From Areca catechu (Eukaryota > Streptophyta > Magnoliopsida > Arecales > Arecaceae), in assembly GCA_021397845.1 (NCBI GenBank), contig CM038050.1:109047891-109111890 (forward strand): a stretch of DNA of 64,000 nucleotides. The letters are read 5' to 3'. Within the stretch, counting starts at the first letter, position 1, and every line of letters starts with the position of its first letter. Positions 23,330 through 34,174 of the stretch are shown here, one piece after another. A model generated the notes under the pieces. It searched no databases. It was not told the DNA's origin and saw nothing but the letters and a program-made list of their open reading frames with translations. Both the position numbers and the translations under genes were made by a program.

Positions 23330-23727
23330 AGTCCTAGACCTCAGCCCGAAAGATCTCACGGAAGCCAGCTCTTCCGCAAAGATCTCAGAGTTCAGTCTGG
23401 ATTGTCACACGAAACTAAATTCCAGCTTGCGACCCGGAGTTCAGTATGGGGGAAGTTCCAGAGACTTAAGTCCCAGTCCCACTATATCCCAAGTTCAGCT
23501 CGGAAGGTCGCACAGGGCTCAATTTTCGTCTGACCCTGGGGTTCAGTCCAAAAGTTTGCATGGAACCTAGTTCCAGAGCGAAGTCCCGGACCTCGGTTTG
23601 GAAGGTAGAGCGGAACCCAGTTCCCCCACAAGATCCCGGAGTTTAGCCCGGAACATGCCACACGGGACTCATTTTGGTAGGCGACCCCGGGTTCATCCAG
23701 AGGATGCCCAAAAAAAAAAAAAAAAAA
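23330..23727 (+). repeat. Degenerate 50-bp tandem repeats plus an A-run in the Tat1 3' region
   Basis: About seven diverged units of the form AGTTCAGTCCGGAAGGT..CACGGGACTCA, with AGTTCAG-like starts near 23389, 23438, 23492, 23540, 23592, 23640 and 23690, so the period is 48-54 bp. A run of about 19 A residues (23710-23728) ends the block. Unlike the 184-bp array downstream, these units are strongly diverged and so older. Confidence 0.65.
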
Positions 23728-23989
23728 ACACCTAAGTCTTCGGCACATTTGGTGTGCAAGCTGCAAGTCTTAGGAAGCCCCTACCGAAAACCAGGAGGTC
23801 TCCAGGGCCTTGTCTCAAATCAACAATTCAGATCGCAAACAAGAAAAAGAAAGAAAGAGATGAAATGAAACGATAAAGATAGGTCTTCATTTCTAGTGAG
23901 ACATTTCTTACAAAAGGGGGCCCCGACAGACCGGGAGACCCAAAGAAATAAAAAAGAAATCTACACTAGAAATAAAAAGAGGATCAAAA

Positions 23990-26040
23990 TCACTTCACCA
24001 GCCGTGTCCTCCCTTGGTTGGGGGGCATCATCGCCGCTGGATGCATCTTCAGAAGGCCGCGCAGAGGCCACTGCACCCTTGGGAGGCTACCTAGGAGCAT
24101 CCACAACAGCATCCTCTGTAATCGGCCTCCTGTGCCTCCTTCCGAGAAGCCTCCAGTAGCCAGTTAATGTAGGAGTTCTTCTCCTTGGTCATGCTCAGCT
24201 CTTGAGGACCTCCTCGACCCGGCGCTCAAATGACCGGGACTGAGCCCTAAGGCGGGAGACCTTGGCCGTGTCATCTTCGGCACGGTGCTAGCTTGAGATC
24301 CTCTCCTTAGATAGAGAGCTCTCTAGCTCCTTGATGCGCCCCTCGGCATGACCCAGATCCTCCTGGAGGGTCTGGTTATTCTTCAACAGCTCATGACCTT
24401 TTTTATAAGGTCCTGCACGTCAGCCGCAAGCTTGCCCAGCCTCCTCTCCTTCTCGGCATCCTTCTTTGCCAAGCTGGAGGGAAGTCCCTCGTAGCAGCAC
24501 ATCGGTCTCGATCTACATCGGGGGAAGACAGGATGTTAGAAAAACCCAATTGGAACATGAAAAAGGAAGAGCTCAGAGCTTACCATGAAAAGCAGTGGGA
24601 GGATACCGAGCAACGCCTTCCGCGTAGTCCCGGCCGCCCCTCAGGCGACGGTCCCGGGGCATGGATGCGAACTCCATCTTTTCCGTGAGCCCTTGATCAT
24701 GGATGATGGAGGAGTTGGAATCGAGCCCTGCTGGCAGAGAGCAGACATCTGGAGTGGGCTGAGCAGTGGTCCCTCCACTGGGCGACGCGGTAGTCAGTGG
24801 AGCTGTCGCCATCTTGGTGGCCACCATAGGGACGATCGGCGTGGTGGCTGGCATGGGCGCCGCTAGGGAAGGTTCGGCTGCCCCACTTCTTTAGCCCTGT
24901 CGAGCTCAACGACGTGCACATCAGGTGCATGAGGCTAAGGTGGCCTGAGGGCAGGGCCCGTCGCCCCGGGCCCAGTAGGAGCGGCGGTGGGCCTAGCCCC
25001 TGGCCCGTCTCTGTGCGGGCCTTCTTCGATGGAGCTTCATGGGCCCCTTCAGCACGCCCCTCTTTTGAATGCCCTCCATCAGGCTCTCGACGGAGAACTT
25101 CATCCTTGGAGGAAGAAAATTATTAGGTCATTCAAAAAGAAAAAAGAAGCAAAAGAGGAGGAGGGAGACTCGGAGTCCACCCAATGCCCGGTTGGACTGA
25201 CTCCCACCTCGAACAAATTCTGCTCTGAGAGCAAGACCTCGAGGACAGGGACCACGTCACCCAGCATCTGGGCATAGACTTCCTAGTCTGTCGGCTCAAC
25301 CTGGGAGTTCTGGTTCGGGGACCGATCTAGCTCACTCCAGGCCTAATCGACATCCTGGATCGAGGCAAAGAAGAAATGGCTCTTCCACCTCTTGATCAAC
25401 GTGGGGAGGTCAAATCAAAGGCACCTAGGCCTGGGGGAAAGGTACCACCAGCCGTCGTCAGTGGAGTAGCATTTCAAGGTAAAGAGAACCCTGAAAAGTG
25501 AAAAGCGGGCATCAAACCCGTGGAAATGATAGAAAACAATGAAGGCAAAGATGACTTAGATGGCATTGGGAGCCAACTGGGTCGTAACCAGGCGAAAATA
25601 GCTGAGAAAAGAAAGGAAGAATGGATGAAGGGGAAAACAATGACCCCTAGTAAAGAAGTCCTCAAAGAAAGCAACCCTCCCAGGGCTACTCGAGGTTACT
25701 CGATCCCTCGATCCTGGGTGCGAAAGTTGGATTGAATCCGAGACCCCATACGTATCTAGGATCCAAGAAAGATCATCTTCGGTCATCATCGAGACGTAAC
25801 CGGAGTAATCGAAAGAAGAGATCTCTGCCATCGAAGGAGGATGGGCAGAGAAGGGATGTGTGGAAGCAATGGGAGGAGACCTAGGACCCCTAGGAAGGCC
25901 AATGGTCACTATCCCTGGCCGCAGTTGCCTCGGGACCTCAATTGGAATCTCCTCCCCCTCTGAGGAGGAAGGCGATGCAGTACTCGACCAGGAAGAACCT
26001 TCCTCGTTCGGGTTGGAAGAGGAATGATGACGATGAGCCA
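23990..26040 (-). pseudogene. Tat1 antisense ORF (aORF, Transposase_28-like)
   Basis: On the minus strand, opposite to gag-pol, a decayed protein starts near M-A-H-R-H-H (about 26038). It has a Ser/Pro-rich start, then GRVAFFEDFFTRGHCFPLHP and LAPNAI, followed in shifted frames by DGWWYLSPRPRC, RWKSHFFFASIQD and LLSEQNLFEVGVSP. These match, from memory, the plant Transposase_28 ('putative gypsy type transposon') family found as an antisense gene in the 3' region of some Tat elements. The C-terminal part (24180-24480) reads like a coiled coil (LEDLGHAEGRIKELESSL-like heptads). Stops and frameshifts are many. Its role is not established. Confidence 0.7.
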
Positions 26041-26684
26041 TCAGGAAGGAAAAGATGAAAAGAAACCAGTTCGGGATGACAAAGGATCGAGAGATTGGAG
26101 GGGAAGAAAAGATGCGTTGCAGGCACTCACCAGAATGTTTGCACTGGAGGAATGGTGACCTTGGGGATGAAGAAGGATCGTTGCAACCACCGACGAGGTG
26201 TGAGAGAGCCAAGAGACCTTATTTCTAGAAAGTCCCCCTCCTTTTCAAACTCAATCAGCAGTGACTGTACGTCTCTTTTTGGCCCGAGCCATCAGATGAG
26301 CGCCGCGTGGAGATACACCCATCAATGATGCTTCGGTTTGCTGGAAATTGCCTCAGGTATGGAATGGCATATTAATGGCCCGTCAGGTGCACGGACGTGG
26401 CGAACTTTGACAGGGCCTCGGGCATGATGGACATAGCATTCGTGATCATGGCAATCATGGTGCAGGATTTCTTTCTTTCCACGTCATCTCTGCATTAACT
26501 CCCCACTCCCTAACCACAGTGGTTCGATGGGATGTGCGGATGGGGGCCAACTGATATGGCAACATTGTTGATGTGGAGCATGTGTCAGATCCAGCTGGAT
26601 GCCAGCGGTGCCATATGGATTTTTCTTTCGAAACATTCCCGCCGGGTGGCTAGACCCACGGTCGTTCTCACCCAGGGCGTGCTT
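26041..26684 (+). other. Tat1 3' region, no feature recognised
   Basis: Holds sequence upstream of the antisense ORF (possibly its promoter, on the minus strand) and a GC-neutral stretch leading into the tandem array. No reading frame here looks like a known protein. Confidence 0.4.
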
Positions 26685-29600
26685 GCTTTTGCTCCCTCGC
26701 CAGGTGGCGCCCCAAGATGGGTCCACCCCGGTCGGGGTCGAGCCGGGCACACCTGCTTCTTCGCTAGGTGGCACCCCAAGATGGGTCCTCCTCGGCCAAA
26801 GTCGAGCCTCCCTCTACCACTTCGCCAAGTGTCTGCCCAGGAGGAGTCCACCTCGGCCAAAGATGGCTGCCTCTGCTCCCTCGCCAGTTGGTGCACCAAG
26901 ATGGGTCCACGTCGATCGAGGTCGAGCCATGCACTCCTGCTCTTTTGCTAGGTGGCACCTCAAGATGGGTCCACCTCGGTCGAAGTCGAGCCTCCCTCTG
27001 CCACTTCGCCAGGTGTCCGCCTAGGAGGGGTCCACCTCGGTCGAAGTTGGCTGCCTCTTCTCCCTCGCCAGGTAGCACCCCAAGATGGGTCCACCTCAGT
27101 TGAGGTCGAGCCAGGCACTCCTACTCCTTCGCCAGGTGGCACCCCAAGATGGGTCTTACCTCGACGAAGTTGATCCTCCCTCTGCCACTTCGCCAGGTGT
27201 TTGCCCGGGAGGGGTCCACCTCGGTCAAAGTTCACTGCCTCTGCTCCCTCACCAGGTGCTGCCCCAAGACAGGTCTACCTCGATCGAGGTCGAGCCGGGC
27301 ACTCCTGCTCCTTCACCAGGTGGCACCCCAAGATGGGTCCACCTCGGCCAAAGTTGAGCCTCCCTCTGCCACTTCGCCAGGTGCCCACCCAGGAGGGGTC
27401 CACCTCAGCCAAAGTTGGTTGCCTCTGCTCCCTCGCCAGGTGGTGCCCCAAGACAGGTCTACCTCGGTTGAGGTCGAGCCAGGAATGCCTACTACTTTGC
27501 CAGGTGGCATCCCAAGATGGATCCACCTCGACAGAAGTCGAGCCTCCCTCTGCTACATCGCTAGGTGTCCGCCTAGGAGGGGTCTACCTCGGTCAAAGTT
27601 TGCTGCCTCTGCTCCATAGCTAGGTGGCACCACAAGACGGGTTCACCTCGTTCGAGGTCGAGCTAGGCACTCCTGCTCCTTCGCCAGATGGCACCCCAAG
27701 ATGTGTCCACCTCAGTCGAAGTCGAGCCTCCCTCTGCCACATCGCCAGGTGTCCGCCCAGGAGGGGTCCTCCTCGATCGAAGTTGGCTACCTCTACTCCC
27801 TTGCCAGGTGGCACCCCAAGATGGGTCCACCTCAATCAAGGTCGAGCTGGGCACTCCTACTCCTACCCCAGGTGGCAACCCAAGATGGGTCCACCTCGAC
27901 CGAAGTCGAGCCTCCCTCTGCCACTATGCCAGGTATCAACTTAGGAGGGGTCCACCTCGATCGAAGTTGGCTGCCCTTTCTCCCTCGCCAGGTGGTGCCC
28001 CAAGACGGGTCCATCTCGACCGAGGTCGAGCCAGGCACTCTTGCTTCTTCGCCAGGTGGAAACCCAAGATGGGTCTACCTCGATCGAAGTCAAGCCTCCC
28101 TCTGCCACTTCGCTAGGTATCCACCCAGGAGGGGAGCACCTCGGTCGAAGTTGGTTGCCTCTGCTCCCCCACCAGCTGGCATCCCAAGACAGGTCCACCT
28201 TGGCTGAGGTCGAGCCAGGCATTCCTGCTCCTTTGCCTGGTGGCACCCATAATGGGTCCACCTCGATCGAAGTCTAGCCTCCCCCTGCCACTTCACCGGG
28301 TGTCCACCCCGGAGGGGTCCACCTAGGCCGAAGTTGGCTGCCTCTGCTCCCTCGCCAGGTGCTGCCCCAAGATGGGTCCACCTCGATCGAGGTCGAGCCG
28401 GGCATTCCTACTGCTTCGCCAGGTGGCACCCCAAGAAGGGTCCATCTCGGTTGAAGTTGAGCCTCCCTCTGCCACTTCGCCAAGTGTCCGCCCAGGAGGG
28501 GTCCACCTCGACCGAAGTTGGTTGCCTCTGCTCCCTCGCTAGGTGGCGTCGCAAGACGGGACCACCTAGATCATGGTCGAGCCAGGCACTCCTGCTCCTT
28601 CGCTAGGTGGCACCTCAAGATGGATCGACCTCGGTCGAAGTCGAGCCTTCCTCTGCCACTTCGCCAGGTGTCCACCTAGGAGGGGTCCACCTCGGCCAAA
28701 GTTGGTAGCTTATGATCCCTCGCCAAGTGGCACCCCAAAATGGGTCCACCTCGATCGAAGTCTACCCAGGCACTCCTACTCCTTCGCCAAGTGGCACCCC
28801 AAGATGGGTCCACCTTGATCGAAGTTGAACCTCCCTCTGTCACTTCGCCAGGTGTCCACCTAGGAGGAGTCCATCTTGGTCGAAGTTGGCTGCCTCTGCT
28901 CCATCGCCAGGTGGCACTCAAAGACAGGTCCACCTCGATTGAGGTCGAGTTGGGCACTCCTGCTCCTTCGCTAGGTGGCAATCCAAGATGGGTCCATCTC
29001 GATCGAAATCGAGCCTCCCTCTGCCACTATGCCAGGTGTCCATCCCGTAGGGCTCCACCTCGGCCGATGTTGGCTGCCTCTGCTCCCTTGCAAGGTGGTG
29101 CCCCAACACTGGTCCATCTCGATCGAGGTCGAGCCAGGCACTCCTGCTCCTTCTCCAGGTGGCAACCCATGATGGGTCCACCTCGGTCGAAGTCGATCCT
29201 CCCTCTGCCACTTTGCCAGGTGTCCGCCCAGGAGGGGTCCACCTCGACAGAAGTTGGCTGCCTCTGCTCCCTCGCCAGGTGGTGCCCCAAGACAGGTCCA
29301 CCTCGGTCGAGGTCGACCCAGGCATTCCTGCTCCTTTGCCTGGTGGCACCTCATGATGGGTCCACCTCGGTTTAAGTCGAGCCTCCCTCTACCACTTCGC
29401 CAGGTGTCTGCCCAAGAGGGGTCCACCTCGGTCGAAGTTGGCTGCCTCTACTCTCTCGCTAGGTGGTGCCCTGAGATGGGTCCACCTCGGTCGAGGTCGT
29501 GCCAGGCGTTCCTGCTCCTTCACCGAGTGGCACCCCATGATGGGTCCACCTCGGCCAAAGTTGAGCCTCCCTCTGCCACTTCGCCAGGTGTCCGCCCAGG

Positions 29601-29808
29601 AGGGGTCCACCTCGATCGAAGTTGGCTGCCTCTGCTCCCTCACCAGGGGGTGACCCAAGACTGGTCCACCTCGATCGGGGTCGAGCCAGGCGTTCCTACT
29701 CGTTCACCGGGTGGCACCCCAAGATGGGTCCAACTTGACTGAAGTTGAGCCTCCCTCTGCCACTTCGCCAAGTGCCACCCCCTGATAGGTTCACATCGAC
29801 CAAAGTCA
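26685..29808 (+). repeat. 184-bp tandem array (about 17 units), each unit a trimer of 61-bp-class monomers
   Basis: The landmark CCTCCCTCTGCC recurs near 26808, 26990, 27175, 27358, 27543, 27727, and so on to 29749, a spacing of 183-185 bp. A second landmark (CGCCCAGGAGG) at 29225 and 29593 gives 368, exactly two periods. Each unit is three related monomers of 61, 59 and 64 bp. All start CGCCAGGTG and share GGTCCACCTCGGTCGA. The array lies in the Tat1 3' region and is GC- and CpG-rich. Long open frames on both strands are by-products of a stop-poor repeat whose period is not a multiple of three. Confidence 0.9.
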
Positions 29809-30612
29809 GCCCTACACTACGAAGCCTTGGGGAGGTCAGAGGTGCGAGCTACGAGGTCACTGCTAAAGTCGATGCATGGTGTGCCCCGTACGAGGCATCC
29901 AGTATGGCCTGGAACGGTACACGGAACCCCATTTACACCAGATAAGAAGGGCCCCATGATCGAGGCATCGGATCCTTACGGTCAGCGGCCTAGAACCCCA
30001 GAAGTCTTCAGTCAACACCCCGAGATGAGGGCTCCCGTGCTTGGCTCAAGATCTCGCCAAGTTTCTCTTTTCGTGATAGCATGGCGGAAGAGGCAAGCTC
30101 GCCACTCAACTCCCGACCCTTGGGGGACCAAAGGAAGAGGGTGGAATGGTGGAAAAGAGCCGGACACCCCCAAGAGCCTCTGAAGGATGGAGAAGAAAAG
30201 GCTAAAGGTGATCTGATGGTATAAAACGGGATGAGGAGAGCGGACAAAAAGGTAAGTCACGATAAGGGGAAAAACTCAAACAGAAAGAAGAAACGACAGG
30301 GAGGCTCCCGGAAGTTCCCAAACGAAAGTCTGGCGAGTCCAGTACAAAAAACTGACCGTTAATCCCTCTCATTCCCACACTTTTTTCATCAATATCTCCT
30401 CTAAGCATGGGAATCCAGTGGAGACCCGTCTTAGCGGACCTGTTCCATCTTGCTGTTCGCTAACTTGACCATTATAGTACCCCCGCTGGAACCCCTGACC
30501 CGGGTCTCTGACCTTGTTTTGTAGGTCCGGAGGCTTGGAAACCCGAGGTGAATGAGACCAAAGTCTGGCACCAGCTCATAAGCTACAGGCCACAGTGGTA
30601 AGATCAGCAACA
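29809..30612 (+). repeat. Tat1 3' end with 3' LTR (left edge uncertain)
   Basis: This includes a TATA box TATAAAA at 30220-30226, and a downstream U5 with CTAACTTGACCATTATAG, CCCCCGCTGGAACCCC, CTGACC and TTTTGTAGGT motifs that are usual in Tat-lineage U5. It ends AGCAACA at 30612. The homologous U5 block of Tat2 (about 38415-38475) supports this. Where the LTR begins between about 29800 and 29950 cannot be decided, because the 5' LTR is outside the window. Confidence 0.6.
30220..30226 (+). promoter_or_regulatory. TATA box of Tat1 3' LTR
   Basis: TATAAAA in GATGGTATAAAACGGG, about 390 bp before the LTR end, a normal place for Gypsy LTR promoters. Confidence 0.5.
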
Positions 30613-30865
30613 AATAGTAATGTAAAAAAATATGTCCAGGAGAAAATTAGCTTTAGAGTGCAAGCCAGGTGGTTCGCTTGGCTAGAAGTTGTGGGAATGT
30701 ACTTGTCCTTTATTAGATTTTCTTCTAATGACATTAATACAATGATGGTTGTTTGGTGATTATGGAAGCCCCTTTGCCTTTGTCATTCAAGCAAAGGACC
30801 TTATATGCACAAGTTATATATCATAGACATCAAGTTTATTTCTTTTCTTTCAATATTGATTGCTG
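30613..30865. other. Unassigned AT-rich DNA between Tat1 and element B
   Basis: No LTR, coding or repeat similarity to anything else in the window. It may be pre-existing genomic DNA next to the Tat1 insertion, continuing on the far side of B at 37901 (TGTTATACCC), where Tat2 seems to start. Confidence 0.4.
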
Positions 30866-30870
30866 CATGT

Positions 30871-32643
30871 TGGTGCGGGCACCAGACTCAGAAGAACACT
30901 TCAGGGCTCCATCTGGATCTCTGATTGACCTTGCCAGAAGAATTAGGATTTTCTGGTTTTGTAATAAGGGTTGACTTGGTCAACTCAATTTTAGTCTTGA
31001 GTCTGTATTTCCCTGCAATTTAAATTTTGTTGAGTCATGTTGACTCAGTACAAGTCCTAGTAGTGGTCTAGGTCTTCTCCAGGTTGGTGCCACTTTTCTT
31101 TCAGTCAAGTCAAGGTCCAGGGTGCCACATTTTTTTCTCCCAGGCCCAAGCAAGTGGGCACCACACTCCCAGCCACACGCTAGAGTCTAGGAGGCGCCAC
31201 ATCTCCATCCAGTGTCATTGGTCCCTACACCACAAGAAGTAAGTTCCTTTTTTTTCTTGCACCACTTGGGAGAGAAATCCATCAAGATACCTTAATCCAA
31301 GGAGGAGCCAATTTCTTTCCAGATAAACCCAAGCCAGGATGGCAAGAATTTTTCTTGAAGAGAGGATCAAGGAGGTGCCCCACAATGTTCTATAAAAATC
31401 CAAGTTATAAAAGGGAAGAGAGCATGTCTTGGGGAGGAATTCAAGGAGGTTCCCAAAAGTTTCCAAAAGTGCCAAAGCCATGAAAGGAAGAAGCCTAAAC
31501 TTGTGGAGCAAGACTAGGAGGTGCCCAAATGAGCCAAACAATGAAGGAAAAATCCTTGATTCATGGAGAGATACTAGGAGAGACCCCCATAACCTGCCAT
31601 TTGGAGCTGATTTTCAAGTTTTCTTGGAGTTTTTGGGCTGCCCACTCATGGAAGGAGTCTTGGAAGAGAATTTGATGCCTAAAGTGTGGGTTAGTCCTAT
31701 TAGTCCCACATGGAAAATGTATAAAATTTTATTTCTATGTTATGTCTATATATTCAACTCTATGTAACTCTTGAATTTAATGATGAATGAAATCAATTTC
31801 TGTGTGAGCAACTTTGTGTTTCTCTCTTCCGCACTTGTATTCAGGTGTTGACCTCCGTGAGGGAGTAAATCCGGGTTCCCTAGGAACCTTGAGGAGGTGT
31901 GAGATCTCCAACCCCAAAATCCTACCAAAACCCTAGGTTAGCCACTTCAATTCCAAACCCTAGCCGCCTGTCATCTTCTTCATTCCACCAATCATCCAAA
32001 CCCTAATCTACCTCATCATCTCATGGCCCCTCTCTTCAATGTAGAGGCCGACCATCAACATCCAGGTCCAGATCGGCTACTTCGAATACAGAGCAAATCC
32101 CAGAGGAAGTCAGATCAGCATCCAGGAGAATCAGGATTTCAGCAATATCAATTTTTTTAAGTTCTTCTTATCTGGTAAATCCTTTCTTTGAGTAAGTGGT
32201 TCCTTAACTTGTTCTTCTTCTTTCCCAGATCCTGAGTTCAGGAGAATCTAACTCTGCCAAAGGGCCAGTATTGGAGGATCCATTACGAAGATATCCGAAT
32301 CCGAGGATCCAACAATCTGCTCGAGAGAGTCCTTCCACCAAACTCTGTGAAGATCACTGCCTGGTACATAACCCTTCCCTTCTCTTTATTTCTGTCCTGT
32401 TGAAAGTTCAGAGCGAAACCCTAGGTCTGGGAGTTTCTCAACCCCCAGCGATCCTTTACTTCTGAACTACTCTGATAATCTAGTTTCTTTGAATTGTGCT
32501 TTCAATTATAATATAGTTTCTTTCAATTTAGTTTAACTTTCCTTTGAGTCAAAGCCGACTTATGAAAATATATATTATAAAAAAAAATAAATACATTAAT
32601 TTTAATTTACTTTCGCATCGCATCATCTTTTTGTTCTGCATCA
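30871..32643 (+). repeat. Element B 5' LTR
   Basis: 1773 bp, TGGTGCGGGCAC to TTCTGCATCA. TATA box TATAAAA at 31720-31726. The U5 carries TTTCTCAACCCCCAGCGATCC (about 32432), a block echoed in the LTRs of D and C. Confidence 0.92.
31720..31726 (+). promoter_or_regulatory. TATA box in B 5' LTR
   Basis: TATAAAA in AAATGTATAAAATTTT; the 3' LTR has the same motif at 36973-36979. Confidence 0.6.
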
Positions 32644-32647
32644 ATTT

Positions 32648-32659
32648 TGGTATCAGAGC
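32648..32659 (+). promoter_or_regulatory. Primer-binding site of element B
   Basis: TGGTATCAGAGC, four bases (ATTT) after the 5' LTR, complementary to the 3' end of initiator tRNA-Met. Confidence 0.92.
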
Positions 32660-33551
32660 CCTGTCTAGGGTTTCTGACTTCCTTGCATATTTTGAGTGTC
32701 TCTCTTTTTTACTTTGTCTGCTCGATGTAGACTCCCCAGGACGTCCGGTCCTAGGAACGAAGCGAGGTGCAAGCCTCCTCTTCCCATTCCATGGTGTGTT
32801 CCTAGGGCATGTAGGGGATCCGCTGGGTTACAACTTCGTAGCAGGAATTGTAAACGGGGGAAGCATTCTATTTTCAGTCTGTAACTATCCTGTTGCTGGA
32901 ACTATTTCTCATTATAGGTAACTTCAAATTATGTGATTTTTATTTTGCGGGAACCATTATAATTGAAACTATTTTACATAATTTTACTGTAATTTATTGG
33001 TTTCTGTGAAATTTCTGAGAGTTAAATTACAGCAATTCTGTTTCTGTGTTTCTGCAATTCAATTTTTTTTTGAGTGATCATCTCCTAATTCATCTTAAGG
33101 GCAATTGAGCATCTAAGATAAGGAGAGGAGTTGATAACCTCTCCTTAGCCCAAAACCACCACCCATTCATTCGATCCTAAGCCTAATTTTAAAATTTATA
33201 AGACTTAATTTGCCCTAGTGGGCTAGGAACACCAACTGGTCAGGTCTAGCCTAGGGTTTAGTCAGTTTGTCTGGTTGCTCTGTGTGTGCTTTGTACTCGG
33301 TGTCTAGAACGGTGATTCAGGGACTACATCCCGAAGGGCTTGTGTGCTGGTCCGCCTACCTGGCCAATCACTGATTGGTGTCTAGGATTGGCAATTAGGG
33401 ACCTAACACTCCCCTTACACCTGCCTGGCTAAGTCCCGAGTTACTACAAGCTAGCTTGCCACTCTGATTGGGCATCTAGTTTGGGCTCTAGGTCTAGTTA
33501 GCCCGTAGTCGTTTCAGTCGAGTCTCATTTGGTGTGCTTGCTTGCATCATC

Positions 33552-34172
33552 ATGTCCACCCGGAATGGAGTACCCTACCAACCTGGTCAAACCCAACCTG
33601 ATTTAGAGGCCATGATTAGAACTCTTACCGAATGTATGACCAAATTGAGTCAGGATATGACTGATACTGTTGCCCAGTATAGGAATCTAATCCGTGAGGA
33701 TCTTACCCAGCTTAGAAATCGAGTCCAAGTACTTGAAAAATCTAGACATCATAATTGGACTCCTGACCCACATTTTAATGTGCCTCAACCTCACCCACAC
33801 CAGGAGCCTAGGAGGACCTTATACCGTGATCCCGAGCATAATAACCTTAGGAAGCCTAACCATGATATCTATAGTGTGGATCGTGTCTATGAGAGGTCCT
33901 TACAATATTCTAGACCAGTCACTCAACAACCCAAGTCTTCTAGATCAAACAATTTAGATCCACACCCATGCCCAAGTAAGGTCTCTACTAGCTTGAAACC
34001 CTGTGTGACACAGGTTCCTATATCGCAAGAATGTTGGTTTTGTGGAGAAAGAAGCCATAAATCTAGTCAGTGCCCACGCATAGGACTGGCTTGTGCACAG
34101 CTAAGTGGTAAGATCCTAAGGATGACATTAATGAGGGAGAACCCAAGCCTACCAATGAGGAAGAAAGGTTAG
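33552..34172 (+). CDS. Element B Gag-like protein, N-terminal part with zinc knuckle
   Basis: Chosen start is M-S-T-R-N-G (33552) rather than the ATG six codons upstream, because families A and D start the same way. The product of about 206 residues has a predicted helical stretch (residues about 20-65), one PRRTLYRDP unit related to the repeats of element D, and a CCHC knuckle C-W-F-C-x4-H-x4-C near residue 160, the nucleic-acid-binding motif of Gag nucleocapsid. The frame stops at TAG 34170-34172. The preceding bases carry the next frame (DPKDDINEGE...), so a one-base deletion near 34110 has split an older single ORF. Confidence 0.75.
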   Translation: MSTRNGVPYQPGQTQPDLEAMIRTLTECMTKLSQDMTDTVAQYRNLIREDLTQLRNRVQVLEKSRHHNWTPDPHFNVPQPHPHQEPRRTLYRDPEHNNLRKPNHDIYSVDRVYERSLQYSRPVTQQPKSSRSNNLDPHPCPSKVSTSLKPCVTQVPISQECWFCGERSHKSSQCPRIGLACAQLSGKILRMTLMRENPSLPMRKKG

Positions 34173-34174
34173 GT

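Noticed and set aside
26585..29742. Many long ORFs on both strands (up to 211 codons) in the 26.6-29.8 kb region
   Set aside because: They follow a 184-bp tandem repeat with few stops; the same peptide appears shifted from unit to unit in all frames, so they are not genes.
30753..30974. Possible small gene between Tat1 and B
   Set aside because: The frame crosses the start of the B LTR at 30871 and the peptide resembles nothing known; chance ORF.
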